Positions 29,270 through 38,152 of a stretch of 64,000 nucleotides of DNA are shown one piece after another. The notes under the pieces are model-generated. The model saw only the letters and a list, made by a program, of their open reading frames with translations, was not told the origin of the DNA and did not search any database. Every line of letters begins with the position of its first letter. Within the stretch, counting starts at the first letter, position 1. Location: assembly GCA_965178125.1 (NCBI GenBank), contig OZ237764.1:682001-746000 (forward strand). The letters are read 5' to 3'. The position numbers and the translations under genes were made by a program. The DNA comes from Bilabrum cf. latius. Taxonomy: Eukaryota > Bigyra: Bicosoecida > Bigyra > Bicosoecida.

Positions 29270-30349
29270 TTATGTCAGGTCTATTGGGGCTATCCCAAAC
29301 TCCGCTGGAAGTTGCTTTTTGGCGTCTTCTAGGGTTTCCCACGTCCAATCCTTTTCGTTTGGAAGACCGTCCCATTCCACTTGGACTCTCGTTGGTTCTC
29401 GGGTATGGACTTTCTTCATATCCTTTCTGCGGATTGCCTTGGTGTTGTGGAGCTCATCGTCGTCAATTATCTATAGTTCTTCCTTTGTGTAGGCTACTTT
29501 GTGTTTCTAATCCACGACATACAAAGGGGGTTGCCCTGGTCGCAGAAGCACCTTGGTAATTTGTCGCTCCGTCGGGTCGTAGCGTAAATCACTGGCTCTA
29601 AATGAACCCATGAGTTTCTTGGAGAGTTTGTAGGCCTCTCTAGGTTCTTCCAATGGAATCCTAACCATTGTTCCCTTTTCCAAGATATCGCAAGCCTTTC
29701 CCCTACAGTGGGTCGCTCCAAAGTCAGTCGTGGGAATTGGTGGGTTTTCTTTGAGTTTCTCTTTCTGGAATTCGTTGTAATCATTGACAATCGTAGGGAC
29801 TAAATCCAACCATCGTCGCTCCACTTTTCCCTTGGCTATTTCCTCTACATTCTGGACGGAATTGATGACGATTCCAAACAGCTTGTTAAGGTTTTCCACC
29901 ACGGCCTGTTGTTTGTGTCGCCCTGGCTTGTTTCGGCGCACGTAAATAGGCCTTTCCTATTCTTGTAGGTGTCTTGCCAATTCGTTAAATTCATTTCCGT
30001 TGTCTATTTCTAGCCTCACGGTGGGTTGCTAGACATTTCCCCGCATGAATATCTAGAGAGCTTTTTCATAGGTTTCTTTCTGGGTTTTCTTCTATAGTGG
30101 TTCTGCGTCTATTAATTTGGTGTGTAAATCCACAGCAGTTAAAAGGTATTTATATCCTTGGTCGTTCGGCAATTGGAGTAAATCCATCTGAACGACTGCG
30201 TTTGGCTGCGGGACGTTCACCTTGGGTCTGTTCTTGCCCTTGGGTTTCTTTGGGCGTTTCATTAAATTGCGGATTCTAGAGTCCTGAGGTATGTGAACCC
30301 CTTGGAGAACATATTGGAGAACATTTGGGTATTCCTTAATGATTTCCAT
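29270..30349 (-). CDS. rve-type integrase with C-terminal chromodomain (PLV-B)
   Basis: 359 aa, six TAGs read as Gln; TAA at 29270. DDE triad: Asp near residue 57 (VVQMDLLQLPND), Asp near 115 (RLEIDNGNEF) and Glu near 147 (AVVENLNKLFG). The C-terminal VQVEWDGLPNEKDWTWETLE is chromodomain-like. It is homologous along its length to the PLV-A integrase but strongly diverged, with different base composition and code usage. It is read towards the centre of the provirus from the right TIR, mirroring the PLV-A integrase at the left TIR. A partial motif (TTACTATAAGG) precedes the start. Confidence 0.87.
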
Positions 30350-30360
30350 TTACTATAAGG

Positions 30361-31132
30361 GTCGGTAGGGAAACCGTGGGAAAGTCTTGGGAAAAGGTGG
30401 GATACCTTGGGGAACACCTGGGATTTCTTTGAGAAAGGTGGGATACCTTGGGGAACACCTGGGATTTCTTTGGAAAAGGTGGGATGCTGTAGGAAATTAA
30501 TTGGAAACCGAGGGGAAACCTTGGGAAAGTCTTGGGAACCTTCGCTTCGGAGAAAGACCAGACGTTCCCTCGGCTCCCGTCATGACTCTAGATGGAGACC
30601 GATGTAGAAACTCTTCAGTAAGTCTAAAATTGAGTTTTGCCCTGCGAAGTAGGGACAAATTCGTTCCTTCGGCTCCCGTATCCCTCTAACAGCAAACACA
30701 GGGATGTTTTTGGGAGGCCGTTGGATTCTTCAAATTTCTTCTGACACTTTTATAAAAACATCTCTGTCATTGCTGTAGGAGAAATATAGGAGTAGTAATA
30801 AAAGATAAACTTTAAATTCCCCTACTTTGTAGGAGATAAAAAGTAGTCTGTTTTATGAGACATGGACTATGAGACACGCTACGGAATTCTACTAGGAGAC
30901 TTAAGAGGAGTAGAGAGGCGCGGAGCGTCTCCTCTATATTGCTGTGGAGCCCCGCTCATCACACTTGACCCCCCCCCGTTTCAATAGTCAGAAAGTGTTC
31001 AGCCTTCATTAGGTTGATGAATTTCATTATACAGATATAGGTTTTTTGTCTTTAACCCCCTTAAAATATCCCTAGATAGAAAGGATAGGAGGATAAATAT
31101 GAAATCTGGTCAGTTGATGAAAGGTATGGGAA
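30361..31132. other. Non-coding region between PLV-B integrase and right TIR
   Basis: Begins with a GGGAAA-rich stretch including a 41-bp tandem repeat (about 30393-30486, just over two copies). An AT-rich part with CTACTTTGTAGGAG-like short inverted repeats follows (30770-30930). A run of nine C lies at 30969-30977. No gene seen. This is where the right end of PLV-B should lie if it is a nested element. Confidence 0.5.
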
Positions 31133-32292
31133 GCAAAGAGTTTGAGCCTGAGACCTGACATATCTTGACAGCAGGCAAAGAGTTGCCCACCATATCTTGA
31201 CACTTCACATATCAGATGACTCAAAGAGTTTGTCATATCTTGAGAAATATAGGTTGTCTGGTCGAAGAGTTTGGTAGTCTGGTTCAAATATGTTGGTCGA
31301 ACAGTTGGTCGAACAGTTGGTCATCTGGTTCATATAGGTTGGTTGACTGGTCGAACAGTTGGTCGAACAGTTGGTCGAACAGTTGGTCGAACAGTTGGTC
31401 ATCTGGTTCATATATGTTGGTTGACTGGTCGAAGAGTTGGTCGAAGAGTTGGTCGAACAGTTGGTCATCTGGTTGATATATGTTGGTTGACTGGTCGAAG
31501 AGTTTGTCATACCTTGATATATGTTGGTTGTCTAGGGAGATGATCGTATGAAGAGTTAGAAGAGTTAGAAGAGTTAGAAGAGTTGGTCGAAGAGTTGGTC
31601 ATCTGGTTCATATATGTTGGTTGACTGGTCGAAGAGTTTGTCATACCTTCATATATGTTGGTTGACTGGTCGAAGAGTTTGTCATACCTTGATATATGTT
31701 GGTCGAACAGTTGGTCGAACAGTTGGTCATCTGGTTGATATATGTTGGTTGACTGATCGAAGAGTTGGTCGAACAGTTGGTCATCTGGTTGATATATGTT
31801 GGTTGACTGGTCGAAGAGTTGGTCGAAGAGTTGATGCGGACGATTTCATCCGGAAATGATTCATAATGATGGATAGAGTCTATTACTGAGAACAAGCCCT
31901 CCCAATATGAGAATGATGAGGTGAAGAGTTGATGAAGCGAAACCGAAGCAGTCGACGAAGCCAGAAGCCCACCACAACCACGGCTTCCAAAAGTATTTCA
32001 TATAATAGTACTATTTTATATACAATACTTTATAGAGTGGTGTAGTGTAATAGTGTATTTTAATGAGATGGAAGCATAAGAAGAAAACCAGTAGTTGGAA
32101 GAGGTTATCATCCCTTTGGGATGAATACCTCCCAATTGATGGATATTCGTAAATGGGAAGTATCGGAAGGAGAACCCAGATAATGATAACCAGTGATAGG
32201 TATCCATAAGAAAAACCTTTAGGTTTTTCGACTATTCGTAGGCAATCGTAGATAAGATTTATCTTATCTATGTGCCGCCTTTGGGGGGGGGG
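31133..32292 (-). repeat. Provirus right terminal inverted repeat
   Basis: 1,160 bp, reverse complement of the left TIR without its insert. Contains the ACCAACTGTTCG-type minisatellite (31260-31840) and ends in CCGCCTTT plus a G-run (about 10, versus about 6 C at the left end). Confidence 0.88.
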
Positions 32293-32298
32293 GCACCC
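32293..32298. repeat. Target site duplication, right copy (GCACCC)
   Basis: Repeats 3167-3172; followed by GCCCCCGCCTCACCGCCGTC, the continuation of the nucleoredoxin gene. Confidence 0.7.
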
Positions 32299-32332
32299 GC
32301 CCCCGCCTCACCGCCGTCTGCGTCAAACCAAA
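32299..32332 (-). pseudogene. Remnant of nucleoredoxin copy 1 beyond the provirus
   Basis: About 34 bp match 45321-45354; after TCAAACC the sequence jumps to the P-gene copy 2 coding region. Compared with copy 2-3 spacing, roughly 0.9 kb (rest of the nucleoredoxin exon, intergenic DNA and 5' end of P) is missing. Confidence 0.7.
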
Positions 32333-32340
32333 GAGTCGGC

Positions 32341-34323
32341 ATGATTTATGCATGGCCGCAAACCTTATCGGTTGAGGAAAGTGGCAAACTAGAGCACATC
32401 GACATGGGTGTCAAGGTCGGCATGACCAGCGATCGTTTCGAGCTTGACAAGCTCGATCCGGACAGCCTGGTGCTAGCCACCCAAGTCGGATTCGGTGCAG
32501 AGGCAGCACAGTCTGCCGGCAGTGCGTCATTCGAGCCATACATCACTCAGGTATCGTCCACAGATCCGCCGATTGCCGCTGTGGCCGGAAGCTCGGGTCT
32601 CAGCGTCGATTCACAGGGCGCTGGGAGCAAGGCCCAGTCTGGCTAGCCTTCCGGTGCTGCTGATTCTGCGGGTCAATCCGGCTCCTTGGAGTCTGAATCT
32701 CCTCCAGGTGCTTCGCGCGAGCCGACGTCCACCAGCTCCAGCGCTTCTGCTCAGAAGCCAGCCACTAGAGCGGAGTTCCCATCCGATGGCACCGGCGCAG
32801 GGGGCTCTGGTGCTGGATAGGACAAGGCTTCGACGGCAACTGGAGAGGCGGCCAGCGCGGCCCATGGTGAGCATACCTTGCCTGCCGGTGCATCTGTCGG
32901 TCCCTCAGTGCCCATGAGCGGGGCATCGGCGAGTGCTTCCTACCAGCAGTCCCCAGGTGGTGCCAAGGATGGACAGAAGATCGGGAGCGGCTTCCTCGAA
33001 CTGAGCCACAGGGTTCTATCGCGCGCTCTGGACACGCTTGCGAGTGGGAATCCCGCCATCCTCAACTTCTGGCGCGAGCAAGTGCATGGGGACGAGGGAT
33101 CAGTCGTGTCATCCGATGGCTCGTCCACAGGGTCATCGCCACACAAGAAGCCGAGGCAAGAAGACCACGCCGGGGACAGTTCGGATGGTGAGGACGGTGA
33201 CCATGGCCAGCAAGCCAGTGGTGGCGCAGCTTCCAAAGCAGGGGTGCCCGAAGCCGGCTACCCGCTCAGGATGGTGATGCCACCCGTCGACGCGGACCAG
33301 CCCATCAGTTCACTCACGAGGATCACCAAGATGTCCACTCTGCTCGTGAGCATGGACCACTTCTTCGCAGCGCATTTCCTGGTAGATGCAGGGCAACATG
33401 CCGGGCCTGCACCGGTAATCCCTGAGCCACTTGATGCGGGCAAGGTGGAGGAGTCATCCAAGGTTACCCTGAACAGTGCCAGCGATGTGCTTGCCAAAGC
33501 TGGCTCCAGTGATGTAGTGCAGCGATTCTTGTCGCGGTTCCCAGACTCGGATGGGGAGACGCATAGCGGACCAGCAGCGTCTGGGTCTGGTGCAGCAGAA
33601 CCAGACCCACGGTCTGGCGCGAAGCGTCCTCGCACGATTGCAGTGCGCGGTGGCAAGGTCGAGCATCCAGCCGGGCAGCCGATGCATTACTCGCATGGCG
33701 CGCAGACTGTGGAGAGGATGGCCCACCTGAACCTGCAAGCATTCGGGCTGGTGAAGCTGGGCTCCCTTGCTGGCACGACGGAGACATTCATACCTCTGGT
33801 CCAGGTCACTTCTGGGATGACGACTGCCGACCTGAGAACACGCATCACGACTGCAATTCATGACGCGAAAGAACTAGCGAAAGTGTTTGCAGTTGTGCTC
33901 GACCATGATTCGTTCTCAGGGATCATGCGTGAGGTGTACGCATTCAAGCAGAAGCTGGACCCTGGTTTGCTAGCTGGAGGGATCGATCGTTCCAAGCTGA
34001 ACCAAGAGTACATTGCCCATTTGCGCGCTGCACTGATCGATGCCATGGAGACCTGCCAACGGATGGCTCTGGTGGATTCTTTGGTGGGCGTGGGCGAGAT
34101 TGCGATTCGCCTGGCGGAGCTGGGTGTTGTCGTGAACATGCGACCAGGAGAGGATCAAGAATGGCTCAAGACCTTCACGCCGTCCATATTGCGAGACTTC
34201 AGCGAGATGGTATTGACTCCAGCACCCGATGAAGACGAAATAGCGATTGGTGCCGTGACATGGGCAGGCCCAATCCACTATGCGCACCACATGCTCCTGC
34301 TTAGAGACTGCCCGATGAATTGA
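32341..34323 (+). CDS. P-family protein, copy 2 (5' truncated)
   Basis: 660 aa from the first Met after the deletion junction to TGA at 34321. TAGs at 32644 and 32818 are read as Gln. It lacks the hydrophobic N-terminus of copy 3, lost with the deletion next to the provirus. Layout: a conserved N-terminal part (YAWPQTLSVEESGKLEHIDM), a Ser/Gly/Ala-rich disordered stretch (about residues 60-200), a conserved core (SGFLELSHRVLSRALDTLAS), an acidic segment with SPHKKPRQEDHAGD, and the C-terminal helical domain. The codon at 32614 is CAG where copy 3 has TAG, and 33802 is CAG where copy 3 has TAG. No known family recognised. Confidence 0.7.
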
Positions 34324-34830
34324 AGCGTTTGTCGTATCATACTTGCTGCTTGCTTCTGACACCCATCAACGCACTCACGCAGTCCGCATGGCCTCCCGCC
34401 CTTGCTGCTTCCAGCACGTCCATATCCACACCATCCACCACCCCGATCACCCACGCCCCACCAGCCAACTTGCCAAGCCTCAGCCGCTTCTCCAGCTCCA
34501 TGGGCCTCCCCTCCCTTGCGGCCTGAAACACCATCGAGGCATCCCTGTGCGCCTCATGTGCCCGCCGCCACCGCACCAGCTGGTCCCCCCGTCTGGGATC
34601 CAGGTGCTTCACACGAGCCAGCTCCCCTGCGGGCACTAGCTCAAAAAGCTTGCCCAGCACCTCTCGGGGCCTGGCTCCCCGCTTGCTGCTGTACAGAGCT
34701 TTAGGCACCGGCAAATGCTCCGTCATGCTCCCGTATGACATGTGCAATTCCGTTTCCCTGCATGCCACATCCAGCCACGTCGCACCGGTCTCGCTGTCTA
34801 GCCCTTGTTGGTACACCCGGGTGCCCCAGT

Positions 34831-34983
34831 AAACTGACATTGATTTGTACGTTACATCGAATCAGTTCTAGAACCTCCGGTTAGGGTTGCTAGAAAATGC
34901 GAGGGCGTGCTGGGCCCCGGCTCCTCGGGCGGTTGACCACCCGTGGCGCCACAAGGGGACCCGGCTGCTGGTGCAGCCTGCGC
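34831..34983. repeat. Split direct repeat A1 (153 bp)
   Basis: Starts AAACTGACATTGATTTGTAC, ends GTGCAGCCTGCGC; essentially identical to 35711-35863. Confidence 0.9.
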
Positions 34984-35538
34984 GCCTGACGCGGGTAAGC
35001 AAAGTGCCTACCCACCGGAGGTATCATTCAATCATACAATGTAAGCAGATGCGCTCGAAGATCTAAACACCCAGCCAGTGGCTGGGAAAAGTCACCCGAG
35101 CTCGGTGCCGCCCTCTCAGTGAGGTGACGACCCCTACATCCAAATCCCTCAGAGTGTCTGCATGGCCTGGACTATAAAGACCGAAAATGTTCCGGAAGAA
35201 AACTATCCATGCCTGGGTGCCGCCCTCTCGTTGAGATGACGACCCCGTCTTCTGCTGACTGTCCCGCGGTGTGATTTGTTGGCTGAGGATGCCGACAAAC
35301 TCACGCGCGATCCTGGGTGCCGCCCTTCGGTGTCCGGTGGCGACCCCTGTACCTCTGGGTGTTGAGTCATGATCCCTGCCCTGCAAGATATGCGCTATCG
35401 TTGCGCCAAATCGCAGGCCCTGGGCTGTCCTCGCGCTCCAAATTGCTGTGGTACGCGTGGGCTCTTTGCCCCATCATTCAGGGACTTGAGTCATGACACT
35501 CCTCTCTGCACTTCCTCTACACTTTGCGGGTGGGCGGG
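34984..35538. other. Non-coding segment between A1 and B1
   Basis: No gene seen. Holds three diverged copies of a GGTGCCGCCCTCTCGTTGAG-type 30-mer ending ACGACCCC (about 35104, 35217, 35310), spaced about 100 bp. Confidence 0.6.
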
Positions 35539-35710
35539 AAAACTTTTGCAAGCTGACTCAGAACTACACTACATTGTAGTACGTGTCTTCTTGAGCACTG
35601 CCGAGATCAGTATCTTCGGCGTACCCTCGGGAAGATGAGTCGGCCTTCACGCAAATCAATCCCAGTTTCTACAGTTCCGGTCTTACTGATTGTAACCCCA
35701 GACCTGCTAA
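35539..35710. repeat. Split direct repeat B1 (172 bp)
   Basis: AAAACTTTTGCAAGCTGACT to CCTGCTAA; identical to 43457-43628 and directly abutting A2. Confidence 0.9.
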
Positions 35711-35863
35711 AAACTGACATTGATTTGTACGTTACATCGAATCAGTTCTAGAACCTCCGGTTAGGGTTGCTAGAAAATGCGAGGGCGTGCTGGGCCCCGG
35801 CTCCTCGGGCGGTTGACCACCCGTGGCGCCACAAGGGGACCCGGCTGCTGGTGCAGCCTGCGC
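35711..35863. repeat. Split direct repeat A2 (153 bp)
   Basis: Second copy of A, joined without gap to B1. Confidence 0.9.
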
Positions 35864-36372
35864 CGTACTGACCCGCAGATTTGGCCACCTGTGGCCACTG
35901 CGGCTTGCCGCCCTACGCATACTGACCTGTGGGTCACATTAATCCGCTCCTTGGATATAGTCGCCACGATGGCTGCTGTCCGCTTTGCTTGCCACTAGTG
36001 GTAGTCATCTGTCGGTGGTGACCACCGTGGAGCCACTTGCATCGACTGTTGTGTTGAACTGTCAGGTTATGGTGGCTGATCTGCAGCATTCACCGTACCA
36101 CCGATGAGCCTAGTCGTTGATCGCAACCAGAGATGTCAATTATATACGAAATCCTCGCCGAGCTTAATACTGGTGCCTAAGATGCATTCAAGTACACAGG
36201 TTGCTGCGGGAGTGATCATCGCTTTCGTCGTTGTTAGTGCTATCCATTCGACAGGACCTCCCAGTCTAGCTTACAAATGGTGCATATGGTGCTGCTCATT
36301 TTGTCCTGTCGTTGCTAGTGCTGTTCATCCGGAACTTACAAAACTCTGTTGTCGAGCTGCGTCCCTGCAAAT
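35864..36372. other. Unique segment of the Ngaro-type element
   Basis: About 0.5 kb between A2 and the first 107-bp repeat. No convincing ORF, RNA gene or repeat was found. Confidence 0.4.
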
Positions 36373-36965
36373 GGTGCAATTGCTCACACAGGCTGCCTTG
36401 GGGATGGGCATCTCCTCCTTGGCAGCTAGTGCTGTTACTATGACAAGACCTCCTGGTCGAGCTGTTCAATGGTGTACATGGTGCAATTGCTCACACAGGC
36501 TGCCTTGGGGGTGGTCATCTCCTCCTTGGCAGCTAGTGCTGTCGCTATGACAAGACCTCCTGGTCGAGCTGTTCAATGGTGTACATGGTGCAATTGCTCA
36601 CACAGGCTGCCTTGGGGGTTGTCATCTCCTCCTTGGCAGCTAGTGCTGTCGCTATGACAAGACCTTCTGGTCGAGCTGTTCAATGGTGTACATGGTGCAA
36701 TTGCTCACACAGGCTGCCTTGGGGATGGTCATCTCCTCCTTGGCAGCTAGTGCTGTCGCTATGACAAGACCTCCTGGTCGAGCTGTCCAATGGTGCACAT
36801 GGTGCAATTGCTCACACAGGCTGCCTTGGGGGTGGTCATCTCCTCCTTGGCGGCTAGTGCTGTCGCTATGACAAGACCTTCTGGTCGAGCTGTTTCATGG
36901 TGCACATGGTGCAATTGCTCACACAGGCTGCCTTGGGGGTGGTCATCTCCTCCTTTGCATGTGGT
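36373..36965. repeat. 107-bp tandem satellite, block 1
   Basis: About 5.5 copies beginning ATGGTGCAATTGCTCACACA (starts near 36372, 36478, 36585, 36692, 36799 and 36906). On the minus strand the last unit reads directly on from the RT fragment at 36960, so the repeat appears to be amplified pol sequence. Confidence 0.85.
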
Positions 36966-37463
36966 CGTAGTCCCGAGAAATCCACGACGATCCTGGCCTA
37001 TTCACTTGGTACTATGCGTCGCTGCATGCCCACGCCGGGGCTGAGCTTCCAAGCGTACTTCCGGACCAGCAAGGCTCTCGGCATATCTGATGTTGCTGGT
37101 GTCGATGTAACTCGAATGAATCCTGCCTCAACCTGCTTGCGAATCTCAGTAAACAGGGCTGATTGCGTTGAGGTACCTTCGTGCCAGTCGGCGTCCCCAC
37201 CGTCTCGTGGAGCCTTGATCGCTGCGTCAGGCTCGAGGTACCAGTGGAAAGGCGCGCCATACTTGCGTAAGACGTGCAACACCTCCGCCACCGGACAACA
37301 CTGCGTGGTGCAGATTGAGAATGTAGCTGGCTGCATCCAATACAGTTTGTCCCCACTGTGCACTTGCATGCTCCTCAGTGCGCTGCTCTGCGAGTTCATG
37401 CCGCTACGTTGCTCCACAATAGCCCTCTCGGTGTGCTCTGCTCTGGCTCCCTGACGGGCTACG
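36880..37463 (-). pseudogene. Reverse transcriptase N-terminal fragment of the Ngaro-type element
   Basis: Minus-strand frame with pol-like text: LRKYGAPFHWYLEPDAAIKA, then a stretch ending FTEIRKQVEAGFIRVTSTPA and, after a TAG read as Gln, ARIVVDFSGLRPHAKEEM, which matches the first conserved RT block. The catalytic domain is not found downstream: the frame enters the 107-bp satellite. Boundaries are approximate. Confidence 0.55.
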
Positions 37464-37799
37464 AGAGTTCGCTCCTGGGTGGCCTGCTTTACAGCGGACG
37501 ACTAATTCCTCGAAGCCTCCTCCCGGGTCCCCCCAAGGCTAACTCTAGCATCAAGGGATGGTCCCGTGGATTTGACAGGCAGTATGAGTCCCCCTTCGCC
37601 GTGACCTAGTCGGACCTCTCCTTCTAGTGCGAACGTCGGAGGCACTCTGCCGCCTTGCTGCTGCTACGTCGGTGCTGATGTTCGTGCTGCTTCCTACTAC
37701 CGCGGCTGCCCTGTGACCTGGCCCTTCTGCGCCTCGCGCTGGGGGTGCTGTCGTCGCGCCGCTAGTAGATGTTCTCCTCCTTGGCCGCCAGTGCTGTCG
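37464..37799. other. Unique segment between satellite blocks
   Basis: About 340 bp, GC-rich, no convincing gene; probably further pol-derived sequence but I could not confirm it. Confidence 0.3.
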
Positions 37800-38125
37800 C
37801 TATGACAAGACCTTCTGGTCGAGCTGTTCAATGGTGCATATGGTGCAATTGCTCACACAGGCTGCATTGGGGATGGTCATCTCCTCCTTGGCAGCTAGTG
37901 CTGTCGCTATGACAAGACATCCTGGTCGAGCTGTTTCATGGTGCATATGGTGCAATTGCTCACACAGGCTGCCTTGGGGGTGGTCATCGCCTCCTTGGCA
38001 GCTAGTGCTGTCGCTATGACAAGACCTCCTGGTCGAGCTGTTTCATGGTGCATATGGTGCAATTGCTCACACAGGCTGCCTTGGGGGTGGTCATCTCCTC
38101 CTTGGCGGCTAGTGATGTCGCGGTT
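37800..38125. repeat. 107-bp tandem satellite, block 2
   Basis: Three copies of the same unit as 36373-36965 (starts near 37840, 37947, 38054). Confidence 0.85.
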
Positions 38126-38152
38126 GAGCATCGTAACACAACCTTAAGTTAT

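Larger units (their letters stand above)
3173..32292. mobile_element. Composite Polinton-like / virophage-like provirus, about 29 kb
   Basis: Bounded by inverted repeats that start with a C-run followed by AAAGGCGGCACATAG, and by a 6-bp target duplication inside a host nucleoredoxin gene. The interior has two rve-type integrases with chromodomains, a protein-primed DNA polymerase, SF3 helicase, FtsK/HerA-type packaging ATPase, adenain-type protease and capsid-like proteins, the hallmark set of Polintons, Polinton-like viruses and mavirus-type virophages. It divides into an AT-rich left part without in-frame TAG (PLV-A) and a right part rich in in-frame TAG (PLV-B). A DIRS-like retrotransposon and short repeats have inserted into it, breaking the capsid and protease genes, so this copy is probably defective. 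Confidence 0.85.

Noticed and set aside
15917-30349. Reading PLV-B as a heap of nonsense-mutated pseudogenes
   Set aside because: Only TAG interrupts the frames, never TAA or TGA, and conserved motifs flank the TAGs; true decay would give all three stops and frameshifts.
34831-35863. A 1.0-kb LTR-retrotransposon remnant with A1 and A2 as its LTRs
   Set aside because: The B1/B2 pair and the exact empty-site arithmetic show that the insertion extends to 43628; the A repeats are part of a split-direct-repeat element.
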